From positions 744,001-808,000 of the forward strand of contig NZ_RCWJ01000001.1 of assembly GCF_003668565.1 (NCBI RefSeq): 64,000 nucleotides of DNA, given 5' to 3'. Below, piece by piece: positions 35,931-44,723 of the stretch. Each line of letters begins with the position of its first letter. Position 1 is the first letter of the stretch. Below the pieces are notes generated by a model that saw only the letters and a program-made list of their open reading frames with translations, had not been told where the DNA came from and made no database searches. This DNA is from Mycetocola zhadangensis (GTDB lineage Bacteria > Actinomycetota > Actinomycetes > Actinomycetales > Microbacteriaceae). The translations under genes and the position numbers were made by a program.

Positions 35931-36991
35931 ATGCTCGCGAGTCGGAAGAGGCCGCGCGCACACAGCTCGCAGCGATGACTCGTCAACAGAAGATCGCCAG
36001 CCTGCTGATGCTTCACGTTGCCGGTACCGACGAGGAGGTAGTCCGCGCCTTCGCCGAAGAACATCGGCCGGGTGGGCTGATTTTCATGCCCGACAACATC
36101 TCACCAACGCTCGCCGACATTGCTCGGCTCGCCCGCGCTGCAACGTTGGACGAGCAATTTCCCGTGCTCATTGCTCTTGACCAGGAGGGCGGCCAGGTGC
36201 GGCGCATCACCGCCGACACCTTCGCCTCAGCCGGCACGCTCAGGCACCGCCCACCCAGCGACACGTTCGACGCGTTCGCCCAGCGCTCAGGCATGCTGGT
36301 CGCTGCCGGCATCAGCGTCAACTTCGGAATCGTCGCCGACGTCACCGTAAATCCCGACTCGTTCATTTCGAGCCGCGTTCTCGGCGAGACATCCGCCGAC
36401 GCAGCCGACCGTGTGCGTGCTGCCGTTCGGGGAGAAGCCGGCCGTGTCTTGCGCACCCTCAAGCACTTCCCTGGCCACGGCAGAACCGAGGGTGATTCGC
36501 ACACCTCCGTCCCCGAGACGGATATCGATCTCGAAACCTGGTCGAGAACGGATGCTGTCCCGTTTGCGGCAGGGATCGCGGCGGGTGCGGAGCTGGTCAT
36601 GGTTGGTCATCTGAGATACGCCGCCGTCGACGACGCCCCGGCAACACTGTCCAGGACATGGCATACCATCCTTCGCGAACGACTGGGTTTCGACGGGGTG
36701 ATCATCACCGACGACATGTTGATGTTGCGTGACAGCGGGATCGCCGAGTACCGGAACCCGGCGGTCAACGCCGTTCGCGCCCTCGCCGCCGGGGCGACCA
36801 TGCTCCTGTACGTGCTTCGGGGGAACGCGGCCGTGGATGGCACGGATCCGACGCGGCTAGTTGCCGAGATCGGTGCAGCCATCGACGACGGACGCCTGAC
36901 GAACAACCTCATCGATGCGGCGGCGCTGAAGCTCCTGAAGCTGCGATTCCAAGCGCGACCGGCGGCAGGCCTCGAGTCCACGCCTCACTGA
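35927..36991 (+). CDS. Glycoside hydrolase family 3, beta-N-acetylhexosaminidase type (NagZ-like)
   Basis: This 354-aa single-domain GH3 enzyme would remove N-acetylglucosamine, probably during peptidoglycan recycling. FPVLIALDQEGGQVRRI (about 82-98) and KHFPGHGRTEGDSHT, the NagZ signature with the catalytic Asp-His loop, are both present. FDGVIITDDMLM carries the catalytic Asp nucleophile. There is no signal peptide, so it is cytoplasmic. GTG start coupled to the dehydrogenase gene. Confidence 0.9.
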   Translation: MNARESEEAARTQLAAMTRQQKIASLLMLHVAGTDEEVVRAFAEEHRPGGLIFMPDNISPTLADIARLARAATLDEQFPVLIALDQEGGQVRRITADTFASAGTLRHRPPSDTFDAFAQRSGMLVAAGISVNFGIVADVTVNPDSFISSRVLGETSADAADRVRAAVRGEAGRVLRTLKHFPGHGRTEGDSHTSVPETDIDLETWSRTDAVPFAAGIAAGAELVMVGHLRYAAVDDAPATLSRTWHTILRERLGFDGVIITDDMLMLRDSGIAEYRNPAVNAVRALAAGATMLLYVLRGNAAVDGTDPTRLVAEIGAAIDDGRLTNNLIDAAALKLLKLRFQARPAAGLESTPH

Positions 36992-37019
36992 TCTGAGGCC
37001 GGTTCGGACCACCTCGTCG

Positions 37020-38075
37020 TCAGTTCCCGATGATTTCTTCGCGGATCCGGCGCAGGTCTTCCATGAGTGACCCGATCAGCAGCCAGTGCTCGGGGTGAGG
37101 CCGAGCGATACGCAACGGAGCTGTCAACGCGGGGATGTCGGTGTCCGGCTCCGTGGCATCCGCTTCGTCTCTGACGAATGTCGGGGAGGCAAGCAGCCGC
37201 AGGTCGTGGGCAGCGCGACGAAGTTCTTTCGCGATCGAGGTTAGGGCCGGTTCATCAATGAGCGAGGAGTCGTAGTGATCGTGGAAGGCGCGCGTCATAC
37301 CGATGACGCGGGTCACGACGGGTGTGAACCTGTCGAGGAGTTGCGACACAACCTCGAAGCGGGTGCGATGCGCAGACCTGCGGGGGTTCAGGGTGAGCGA
37401 CTCCTCACCCTGCTGAACCGAGGCTGCAGCCGACTCGCGCATCGGTCGCAGCAGGCGAGCCTGGATCATCAACCCATCGAGTTGCTGTTGCGTTTGTGGA
37501 GAGGTGAGCGCAGCTGCAAGGCGTTCCAAGCTTGCGGCAAGTTCACCTGCGAGCAGATTCACGTCGCGTTCGGCCGGTCCAAGGGCAACCGGCGGGACGA
37601 TGAGGATGTTCACGAGAACGCCGAGCGCCGCGCCGATGAGGGTTTCGATGATGCGGTCGAGCGCGTAGCCGGGAGTCGCCGCGCCGATGGCGAGCACAAG
37701 CATTGCGCTGATCGGAATCTGATTCGCCGAACCGGGGGTGAGCCGGAAGATCCAGCCGAAGAAGATCGAAACGACGATGGCGAGCAGGATCACCCAGGTC
37801 TGGCCGCTGAAGACCAGGCCGATGAGGGAAGCGATCACTACCCCGGTGATCACACCGACGCTGCGCTCGACGGCCTTGCCGAAGGATTGGTTGACGCTCG
37901 GCTGCACCACCAGAAGGGCGGCGATTGCCGCGAAGATCGGGAGCTCGGACGGCAGGAGCAGAACGGCCACAAACCAGGCGGCCACTGTGGCGACGGTGGT
38001 TTTGACGACCTGCAGCAGCGGCACCCGATTGGCTGTACGAAGCCGGGTCGGGGAGAAAGCGGCTGGCAGGTGCAT
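37020..38075 (-). CDS. FUSC-family membrane protein (aromatic acid exporter-like)
   Basis: This 351-aa protein has six helices within the first ~170 residues (VATVAAWFVAVLLLP, IFAAIAALLVVQPSV, VGVITGVVIASLIGLVF and others). A long cytoplasmic helical domain follows, ending in DLRRIREEIIGN. FUSC proteins of this kind resemble the AaeB and ALMT exporters, and half-size versions probably dimerise. The substrate is unknown. The gene is convergent with the GH3 gene. Confidence 0.85.
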   Translation of the reverse strand: MHLPAAFSPTRLRTANRVPLLQVVKTTVATVAAWFVAVLLLPSELPIFAAIAALLVVQPSVNQSFGKAVERSVGVITGVVIASLIGLVFSGQTWVILLAIVVSIFFGWIFRLTPGSANQIPISAMLVLAIGAATPGYALDRIIETLIGAALGVLVNILIVPPVALGPAERDVNLLAGELAASLERLAAALTSPQTQQQLDGLMIQARLLRPMRESAAASVQQGEESLTLNPRRSAHRTRFEVVSQLLDRFTPVVTRVIGMTRAFHDHYDSSLIDEPALTSIAKELRRAAHDLRLLASPTFVRDEADATEPDTDIPALTAPLRIARPHPEHWLLIGSLMEDLRRIREEIIGN

Positions 38076-38085
38076 GAGCCTCAGG

Positions 38086-39231
38086 TTACCCGCCAGTTGC
38101 GGCGTCGGCCCTCGCCATCGGCTTCACGCTCGTCGTCACCGTCACGGCTTTGCCTCGGAACCTGCCATAACTCTCCAGCGAGCGAACCAGACCGTGGGCT
38201 TCGGTATCGGTGATCTCACGGAAAAGCTCGCCATGGACGTCGATGGTTTGGGCGCGCTCGGTGCGCGACCAGGTGCCGATGACGCGTCCACCGGCGACGA
38301 GCGTTGATTTGAACATGCCGTTGTTGCCGGGGACGATGAGCTCGGAGTGTTCGGCCGCGAGGGCCGCAGACCTGTCGGTGTAGCCGAGGATGTACTCGTC
38401 GAAGCCGGGGAGTGCGAGAGTCGAGCGGGCGCCTGGAATCCGCGTCGCGAGTTCACCGATTTGGGGCGACGCCAGGTACTCGCGACCGCCGACAGAAAGT
38501 TCCGCGAGTTGCGATCGCGCCGCGGCGGCACCGGCTCGCGCGTCGGTCAAGGTCAATTTTGTCCACCATGCGAAATCCTCCACGGTCGCTGGACCGTGCG
38601 ACAGGAAGTAGCGCAGTGCGACGGCAGCGAGCGCCTCGTCGCGACCGGGGAGCTGTCCTAACGCCGGCGCCCAAACATCCAGGAGCACAAAGGTCTGCTC
38701 CTTGCCGCGGAACGGACCAAGGCAGAGCACTCCCGCGTGGGCGAGCAGAAAGATGAGGTGAGCGCCGCGCTGGCCCGCCGTGAGCTGGCCAGCCCTTTCG
38801 AAGACCGCGAACAGCTCTTTCCGAGTCAGGGCCGGACTCGCCGTGGACAGCTCGGCCTCAGCCGCGCGCCTCGCGGCGGTGACGTCGTTCGCCTCGATAC
38901 CCAACTCGCGGTGCCTCGCTGCGAGCGATGACACCAGCCGATCCCGCGAGAGCGGAAGTATGAGTCGCAGGTCTTGAGGGGTGAGGGCGTGCAGCGTCCC
39001 GCGCATCGGCCAGCTCCGCACCAGCTCGCCGCTGTCGAACGCGCGGCGGACCTCTTGCTCAGTGGCCTGTGCTCGTAGGCCGATCGCCCACAGTGTGCCA
39101 GGTAGATCCTGACCCTGCATGGCGAGCATCGAGTGCACGGCGTCTACCGGGGTGGCCACAGCAGATTCGAGGATGTTCTGCGCGTGCAGGCGCAGTCGAG
39201 CAACATCAACGGGCCTCAGTTGGCGTGCCAT
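38086..39231 (-). CDS. Winged-helix DNA-binding protein, AlkZ-like (HTH_42 family)
   Basis: This is a 381-aa soluble protein. Near the start it has the family sequence AVHSMLAMQGQDLPGTLWAI, then RSWPMRGTLHALTPQDLRLI, followed by helical winged-helix repeats. A C-terminal GFDEYILGYTDRSAALAAEH leads into a beta-rich end. The family includes AlkZ/YcaQ glycosylases that unhook interstrand crosslinks by way of the conserved QxQ or QxD motif; here the QGQD in the N-terminal segment fits. Activity is inferred. ATG 39231 was preferred over the ATG 18 nt upstream. Confidence 0.82.
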   Translation of the reverse strand: MARQLRPVDVARLRLHAQNILESAVATPVDAVHSMLAMQGQDLPGTLWAIGLRAQATEQEVRRAFDSGELVRSWPMRGTLHALTPQDLRLILPLSRDRLVSSLAARHRELGIEANDVTAARRAAEAELSTASPALTRKELFAVFERAGQLTAGQRGAHLIFLLAHAGVLCLGPFRGKEQTFVLLDVWAPALGQLPGRDEALAAVALRYFLSHGPATVEDFAWWTKLTLTDARAGAAAARSQLAELSVGGREYLASPQIGELATRIPGARSTLALPGFDEYILGYTDRSAALAAEHSELIVPGNNGMFKSTLVAGGRVIGTWSRTERAQTIDVHGELFREITDTEAHGLVRSLESYGRFRGKAVTVTTSVKPMARADAATGG

Positions 39232-39331
39232 GCTTCGATTCTGGCGCACGCCACTGACGTACGGCCCGTTCTCTGGCGATTGCGTGCCCTGAAGCCGTGT
39301 TCTTGTCGCCGGCCTGCGTCAAGATAGAGGC

Positions 39332-40030
39332 ATGTGCGGACGATTTGCGATGGACAAGGACACAGACGATCTCATTCGTGAGTTCATGACGACGACGGGC
39401 AGGCCTGCACCGGAATGGCGACCGTCATGGAACGTTGCGCCCACGGATTCGGTCCCGGTGATCAGGGAACGTCACGGAGAGCGCGAACTGGACCTTGTTC
39501 GGTGGGGCATCGTGTCTCCCTCGTCTCCCACGTTCGGCGGCGGCAAGCCAGTGATCAACGCACGGATCGAAACCGTCGCGACGAACGGGCTCTTCAAGGG
39601 AGCGTTCACCTCACACCGATGCATAGTCCCAGCGGCGGGCTACTACGAGTGGCAACTGCAGGACGGCGCAAAGCAGCCGTACTTCATCTCCAGCGAGAAG
39701 TCGGACCTCGCGATGGCCGGGATCATCCGTGCGTGGGCTGACCGCTCAAAAGATCCGAGTGACCCTGACTATTGGCGGCTGTCTATGGCCATCATCACCC
39801 GCGATTCCCACGTCGCGCCCGGCGAGGTGCACGACCGAATGCCGGCGTGCCTGACGCCGGAGAACTATGACGCCTGGCTCAGCAATGAGCTCGCGCCGCA
39901 GGAGCTGCTCGGGCTTCTTGACCAGACGTCGTTTGAGGTGGCGCACGACCTCGGTTTCCATGCCGTTGCGAAGACCGTCAACAGTGTGAAAAACGACGGC
40001 CCTGAGCTCGTTGCGCCGATCGCCTTGTGA
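39332..40030 (+). CDS. SOS response-associated peptidase (SRAP, YedK/HMCES)
   Basis: This is a 232-aa abasic-site protein. It begins MCGRFAMDK; Cys2, exposed after removal of Met1, crosslinks to abasic sites in single-stranded DNA. WNVAPTDSVPVI, INARIETV and CIVPAAGYYEWQ and the histidine motif VHDRMPACL are all in place. Length is normal. It adjoins the AlkZ-like gene in divergent orientation, so two DNA-repair genes share one promoter region. Confidence 0.95.
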   Translation: MCGRFAMDKDTDDLIREFMTTTGRPAPEWRPSWNVAPTDSVPVIRERHGERELDLVRWGIVSPSSPTFGGGKPVINARIETVATNGLFKGAFTSHRCIVPAAGYYEWQLQDGAKQPYFISSEKSDLAMAGIIRAWADRSKDPSDPDYWRLSMAIITRDSHVAPGEVHDRMPACLTPENYDAWLSNELAPQELLGLLDQTSFEVAHDLGFHAVAKTVNSVKNDGPELVAPIAL

Positions 40031-40059
40031 GCCGCCGCTCGTGCGACGGTGCTAGTGGC

Positions 40060-41103
40060 TCAGGCCAGGCCGATGTCGTCGAGCTGTTCGAGCATCCCGG
40101 CACCATCCGGGGCGTAAACCCAGGGGATCTTCGACTCGTGCTCTTCCGGTTTTGAACGACCTCCCGCGAGGACCGCCTCGCCGGGGGACAGCTGACGGAT
40201 GGCCACCGCGGCGACGTTGGTGGGGAATCTGCTCGCGAACTCGCCGTACAGTTCCTCATCGTGCTGTCCGTCGTCTCCAACGAGCAGCCACTTGATCTGC
40301 GGAAACTCTTCGGCAAGCCGGCGCAGGTTGTTGGCCTTATGGGCACGGCCGCTTCGGAAGAAACGGTCGTGGGTGGGGCCCCAGTCGGTGAGCAACAGAG
40401 CACCGGAGGGATACAGGTGACGGGTGAGGAAGCGCGACAGCGTCGGTGCGACATTCCAGGCGCCCGTCGAGAGGTAGATCACCGGCGATCCGGGGTGGTC
40501 GCGAACGACCCGTTCGAGGAACACAGCCATGCCGGGGACAGGGGTCCTGGCGTGCTCGTCGAGGACGAAGGTGTTCCAGGCCGCGACGAACGGGCGGGGC
40601 AGCGCCGTGACCATGACGGTGTCATCGATATCGGAGAGCACGCCGAACCGAACCTCAGGGTCAACGATGAAGACGTTTTCAACCACGGGCCGCGAATCCT
40701 CGGCCTGCAGAGTGATTTGCTGCCAGCCGGGTTCAAGCTCGACCGCGATGCGCGCGTCGATAACTCCGCCCCTGTCAGCCTTCACGACGTGCGTTTCCGT
40801 GCCAACGGTGATCGTGACCTCGGCGGCGACGACGGGGATGCTTGTGAAGCTCCGCCACCCTCGAACACGCTGAACGGGCGTTGCCGTCTGCGCCACGTCG
40901 GGCTTGACCAGCAGAACTCGAGCGAGTACACGTACCCAGGTTGTTGATCCATACCCGGTGTAAGGAATGACGGCGGCCTGCAGTCCCTTACGTCGACCAC
41001 GGCGGGCCCGCCAGTCCAGGAACGCATCATCAATTCGCGCAGCCCTGTGCAGCCTCAGCACGGCCAACGGGGTCTCCCTTGCGGGCTTATCGCGTGACTT
41101 CAC
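40060..41103 (-). CDS. App1-family phosphatidate phosphatase-like protein (DUF2183)
   Basis: This 347-aa protein resembles the catalytic part of yeast App1. The HAD-like aspartate motif is FGVLSDIDDTVMV (about 170-182). VIYLSTGAWNVAPTLSRF and LLVGDDGQHDEELY supply the other catalytic loops. The N-terminal ~165 residues form a beta-rich domain. Bacterial App1 relatives are not well characterised, so the natural substrate is unclear. Confidence 0.88.
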   Translation of the reverse strand: MKSRDKPARETPLAVLRLHRAARIDDAFLDWRARRGRRKGLQAAVIPYTGYGSTTWVRVLARVLLVKPDVAQTATPVQRVRGWRSFTSIPVVAAEVTITVGTETHVVKADRGGVIDARIAVELEPGWQQITLQAEDSRPVVENVFIVDPEVRFGVLSDIDDTVMVTALPRPFVAAWNTFVLDEHARTPVPGMAVFLERVVRDHPGSPVIYLSTGAWNVAPTLSRFLTRHLYPSGALLLTDWGPTHDRFFRSGRAHKANNLRRLAEEFPQIKWLLVGDDGQHDEELYGEFASRFPTNVAAVAIRQLSPGEAVLAGGRSKPEEHESKIPWVYAPDGAGMLEQLDDIGLA

Positions 41104-41150
41104 CCGTCAAGTCTGGCACGCCGGAGAGCGAGTCGAGTCCGCCCGCCGGC

Positions 41151-41825
41151 TCAGTCAGCGTCGGCGGCGTTTGTGTCGCTCTCGTCGGGGTGATTCATGT
41201 GACGCTCTTGAGACCGTTTGAGAACCAGCTTCACGACGTACGCGATCAGGAGGAACCCGGCAATGATTCCCACAAAGATGTACCCGGCGTAGTGCAGCTG
41301 GTCAGCGAGCTGTCGGTACGTGCCCGCAGCGGCCGAACCCACGGATACGTAGGCGACAGACCACAACAGGCAAGCAGGAATGGTCCAGCTGATGAATCGG
41401 CGGTACGTCATGGTGCTCATTCCGACCGTGAGCGGAATCAGGGAGTGAAGCACGGGCAGAAAGCGGGAGACAAAGACCGCGATACCGCCTCGCCTGTCGA
41501 GATAATTCTCGGCGCGCTGCCACTGCCGAACGCCGATCTTTTGTCCAAGTCGGCTTGCGCGAATGCGTGGACCGAAGTACCTGCCGAGGGCGAAACCGAT
41601 AGTTTCGCCGGCGAGCGACCCGATCACCACCGCGGCGATGAGAGCGACGAATTGCGCTGGGCCATCGACGGCGGTACTCGCGACGATAACGACGGTGTCG
41701 CCTGGCACGATCAGTCCCACCAGGACACTCGTTTCGAGCAGCATGGCAATCCCGGCGAGCAGGGTGCGCAGAATCGGATCGACGCTCTGCACGACGTCAA
41801 GCAGCCAGGTGAGGATCTCGTTCAC
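41151..41825 (-). CDS. DedA family membrane protein
   Basis: This 224-aa polytopic protein of the VTT/DedA superfamily is linked to lipid-carrier recycling and membrane homeostasis. The motif FVSRFLPVLHSLIPLTVGMS (about 115-134) and GSLAGETIGFALGRYFG are characteristic. GTG 41825 (MNEILTWLLDV) was chosen because upstream residues are cysteine- and serine-rich and overlap the neighbouring gene. Confidence 0.9.
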   Translation of the reverse strand: MNEILTWLLDVVQSVDPILRTLLAGIAMLLETSVLVGLIVPGDTVVIVASTAVDGPAQFVALIAAVVIGSLAGETIGFALGRYFGPRIRASRLGQKIGVRQWQRAENYLDRRGGIAVFVSRFLPVLHSLIPLTVGMSTMTYRRFISWTIPACLLWSVAYVSVGSAAAGTYRQLADQLHYAGYIFVGIIAGFLLIAYVVKLVLKRSQERHMNHPDESDTNAADAD

Positions 41826-41844
41826 GATGCAGAGCCTAGGGGCA

Positions 41845-42786
41845 TTAGATGAGCACCAACAGCACGGTAGGAATGACCAGGAGCGCGGTTGCGGCGAGCA
41901 GGACGACCGCACGAGCACTTGAAGAGAGCGGATGTTGTGGGTTGAGCAGGCGAACCACTCGCGGTCCCACGAGTCCAGGCTCGATCTCTCCGCGATTGGC
42001 CCAGGTCAGTTCAGGGGCACCCGGGTCGGTTGCGGCTCCCGAGCCGACCAAGGCGATCGCTGTCGCCAGTGTCCGGTCATCTGTCGCCCGCCGCGCCTGA
42101 TCGTCAGCGAGCATCTCGACGAGCACCGCGACAGCGGTTTCCGCGCGGTTGGCAATGGGGAACCACGGCAGTGCACTGTGCCATGACTTGAATGCCAGAA
42201 GAACCAGGTGGTGCTGCTGGGCCAGGTGGGCGTTCTCGTGCGCGATGACCGCTCGCAGTTGCGACTCGTCCAAAAGGGTCAACAAGCCCTCGGAAAGAAC
42301 AGTGACCGAGCTTGTCGTGCCTGGCAGGCAATAGGCGACGGGGGAGGGGTGGTCGAGCACGCGGGTTCCCGGGTTGCCCTCGAGCGGTGCGCTCAACAGG
42401 TTCACCAGCGAGAGGTGCCGAGCGCGCTGCTTCTCGCTTCGCACAACCGTGAGGAGAAGACTCAGCAGGAGATGTCCGGTCAGAAGCGCAGCAAGGCACA
42501 GCGCGAACATCTGGCTGAAGTTGGCGTCGGGGGGCAGCGTTCCGGCGAAGAGGTGACGAACGAACTCGAATCCACCCTCGATGAGGTTGCCACCGAAAGG
42601 GATGAGGCCGTAGAGAACGAGTGAGCCAATCATCGACAGGCCACCGGCGAGCGCAATTGATTGCCAGAGAACGAGGGCCGTCCCCGGGGCCCGCGCCGGC
42701 CACGCCGCGCGAGCCAGAATCAGTGGCACCGGCCACGCGAGCGTCAGGGCGAGAGCAGCCAGAACGACCGAGGCGGTGAACATCAC
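41845..42786 (-). CDS. M56-family membrane metallopeptidase (BlaR1/MecR1-like)
   Basis: This 313-aa integral membrane protease has helices near 5-27, 38-62, 90-115 and at the C-terminus (about 292-312). The zinc-binding HENAH sits at residues 183-187 in AVIAHENAHLAQQHH. It lacks the extracellular penicillin-binding sensor domain of BlaR1, so the signal it senses is not a beta-lactam bound to a PBP domain. The adjoining BlaI gene makes it the likely protease that relieves BlaI repression. Confidence 0.9.
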   Translation of the reverse strand: MMFTASVVLAALALTLAWPVPLILARAAWPARAPGTALVLWQSIALAGGLSMIGSLVLYGLIPFGGNLIEGGFEFVRHLFAGTLPPDANFSQMFALCLAALLTGHLLLSLLLTVVRSEKQRARHLSLVNLLSAPLEGNPGTRVLDHPSPVAYCLPGTTSSVTVLSEGLLTLLDESQLRAVIAHENAHLAQQHHLVLLAFKSWHSALPWFPIANRAETAVAVLVEMLADDQARRATDDRTLATAIALVGSGAATDPGAPELTWANRGEIEPGLVGPRVVRLLNPQHPLSSSARAVVLLAATALLVIPTVLLVLI

Positions 42787-42802
42787 GACTCGGAGTTTAC
42801 TG

Positions 42803-43171
42803 TCAGGAGTTGCGAGTTCCGCTCAGCAGGGCACGCAGGGTCTCTGCCTCTTCGGGGCTGACCTGGCCGACGAATCGTGCCAGTGCGGCTTCGCGGTCGG
42901 GTGCCGAACCGAGCACCTCGTGCATGAGATCTGCTGTGTGCTCTGCGCGAGTGGTGACTGAACGGTACAGGTGAGGGCGGCTCGAACGATCCCGCTCGAC
43001 GAATCCCTTGTTCTCCAGTCGGGAGAGCACGGTGAGCACGGTGGTGACGGCGAGTTCCTTGGCGCCGTTCGCCGAGTCGAGCCTGTCGCGGAGTTCGTTC
43101 GCGCTGAGCGATCCGTCCGCGCCCCAAAGGACATCCATGACGGTTCGTTCGAGTTCACCCAGTGTTGCCAT
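42803..43171 (-). CDS. BlaI/MecI/CopY-family repressor
   Basis: This is a 122-aa winged-helix repressor. MATLGELERTVMDVLWGADG and LAVTTVLTVLSRLENKGFVE (recognition helix and wing) are the family DNA-binding region. The C-terminal helices mediate dimerisation and contain the region cleaved in MecI/BlaI. The M56 protease gene follows after 16 nt. The promoter region it shares with cydA contains three palindromes, the probable operators. Confidence 0.93.
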   Translation of the reverse strand: MATLGELERTVMDVLWGADGSLSANELRDRLDSANGAKELAVTTVLTVLSRLENKGFVERDRSSRPHLYRSVTTRAEHTADLMHEVLGSAPDREAALARFVGQVSPEEAETLRALLSGTRNS

Positions 43172-43201
43172 GAGTCAAGAATACGTCCAGTTCCGAAAAA
43201 G

Positions 43202-43218
43202 TTCTACATTCGGTAGAA
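43202..43218. promoter_or_regulatory. BlaI-type operator 1 (TTCTACATTCGGTAGAA)
   Basis: A 17-bp palindrome with TTCTAC/GTAGAA arms, 31 nt before the blaI start. It is the weakest of the three, as the inner bases are not symmetric. Its centre is 22 bp from that of operator 2, two helical turns. It is close enough to blaI for autorepression. Confidence 0.7.
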
Positions 43219-43223
43219 ATAAG

Positions 43224-43240
43224 TTCTACGACGCGTAGAA
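43224..43240. promoter_or_regulatory. BlaI-type operator 2 (TTCTACGACGCGTAGAA)
   Basis: A 17-bp palindrome with TTCTACG and CGTAGAA arms, almost perfect. It lies between the starts of blaI and cydA. Its centre (43232) is 22 bp from operator 1 and 44 bp from operator 3. Confidence 0.75.
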
Positions 43241-43267
43241 CTGCGTCTATGCTTCAAGAGAAAGGTT

Positions 43268-43284
43268 TTCTACGCGGCGTAGAA
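43268..43284. promoter_or_regulatory. BlaI-type operator 3 (TTCTACGCGGCGTAGAA)
   Basis: A 17-bp palindrome with TTCTACGC and GCGTAGAA arms, perfect around one central base. It ends 17 nt before the GTG of cydA, so it overlaps the cydA leader or promoter start region and could block cydABDC transcription. Confidence 0.75.
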
Positions 43285-43301
43285 GACTAAGTGGAGGTGT
43301 T

Positions 43302-44714
43302 GTGAACGAGCTACTCGATCCGCTGCTGCTGTCCCGCTGGCAGTTCGGGCTGACGACCATCTATCACTTCCTGTTTGTGCCTTTGACGATCGGTATGGCG
43401 CTCACTGTCGCCATCTTCCAGACGGCGTGGGTGCGAACGGGTAAGACGCACTACCTTCAGCTCGTCCATTTCTTCGGCAGGATTTTCCTCATCAACTTCG
43501 CGATGGGCGTCGTCACCGGCATCGTTCAGGAGTTCCAGTTCGGCATGAACTGGTCTGACTACTCCCGCTTTGTCGGCGATGTCTTCGGTGCCCCGCTCGC
43601 GTTCGAGGGATTGCTGGCCTTCTTCCTCGAAGCAACCTTCATCGGCTTGTGGATCTTCGGCTGGGACAAGCTGCCCGAAAAGCTTCACCTCGCGACGATC
43701 TGGATCGTCGCAACTGCGAGCATCCTCTCGGCATATTTCATCATTGCGGCTAACGCGTTCATGCAGAACCCCGTCGGCTTCAGGATCAATGAGGAGAAAG
43801 GGAGAGCGGAACTCACCAGCATTTGGGAGTTGCTCACCAACCCCGTGGCCCTCGCCGCGTTCCCGCACACAATCTTCGCCTGCTTCATGGTGTCGGCCGG
43901 CCTGATCATCACGGTTGCTGCCTGGCACCTGTCGAAGAACCAGCACCTCGACACCATGCGGCCGACGCTGAAGTTCGGCTTGTGGGCGATGCTGATCTCC
44001 GGAGGTCTCACCACGCTTGCCGGTGACCAGCTCAGCCTCGCCATGGTGGCAACGCAGCCCATGAAGATGGCCGCAGCCGAGGCGATGTACGAAACGTCAA
44101 CCGGTGCGGACGCGTCGTTCTCGATCTTCACACTGGGTACTCCGGACGGCGTTCATGAACTCTTCTCGATTCGCATTCCATACCTGCTCTCATTCCTGTC
44201 GACGCACACCTTTGACGGCACTGTCGAAGGCATCAACAACCTGCAGGAGCAGTACCAGACCCTGTACGGCCCCGGCGACTACACACCGATCATCTGGGTA
44301 ACCTACTGGTCGTTCCGTTGGATGATCGGCCTCGGTCTGCTGCACATCTTTGTTGCGGTTGTCGGCCTGTGGCTCACCCGCAAGGGACAGCTCCCAACCA
44401 ACAAGTGGGTGTGGAAGGCTGCGGTCTGGTCGTTCCCACTGTCCCTTGGAGCGATGATCGTCGGCTGGGTGTTCACGGAAATGGGACGGCAACCCTGGCT
44501 GGTCTTCGGGCTCCTCGAAACAGCCGACGGAGTGTCACCTGGTGTGACAGGCATTGAAGTGCTGATCTCGCTCGTCGTGTTCACCGTCGTCTACGGTTCT
44601 CTCGCCGTCGTCGAATTTCGCCTCATCAAGAAGGCCGCCCAGGCTGGCCCCGCCCCGCTCGGCGATCCCGATGAACAAACCGGGAAGCCCCTCGTCCACA
44701 CGACCGTCTACTAG
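43302..44714 (+). CDS. cydA: Cytochrome bd ubiquinol/menaquinol oxidase subunit I
   Basis: This 470-aa membrane subunit oxidises quinol and carries hemes b558, b595 and d. Heme ligand candidates are His22 (TIYHFLF) and His189 (PHT), and the buried glutamates are Glu102 and Glu110 (FEGLLAFFLE). The GWVFTEMGRQPW motif near 387 belongs to the quinol site. The Q-loop is short. GTG start with GGAGG upstream. The promoter probably lies among the BlaI-type palindromes. Confidence 0.97.
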   Translation: MNELLDPLLLSRWQFGLTTIYHFLFVPLTIGMALTVAIFQTAWVRTGKTHYLQLVHFFGRIFLINFAMGVVTGIVQEFQFGMNWSDYSRFVGDVFGAPLAFEGLLAFFLEATFIGLWIFGWDKLPEKLHLATIWIVATASILSAYFIIAANAFMQNPVGFRINEEKGRAELTSIWELLTNPVALAAFPHTIFACFMVSAGLIITVAAWHLSKNQHLDTMRPTLKFGLWAMLISGGLTTLAGDQLSLAMVATQPMKMAAAEAMYETSTGADASFSIFTLGTPDGVHELFSIRIPYLLSFLSTHTFDGTVEGINNLQEQYQTLYGPGDYTPIIWVTYWSFRWMIGLGLLHIFVAVVGLWLTRKGQLPTNKWVWKAAVWSFPLSLGAMIVGWVFTEMGRQPWLVFGLLETADGVSPGVTGIEVLISLVVFTVVYGSLAVVEFRLIKKAAQAGPAPLGDPDEQTGKPLVHTTVY

Positions 44715-44723
44715 GAGGACACC

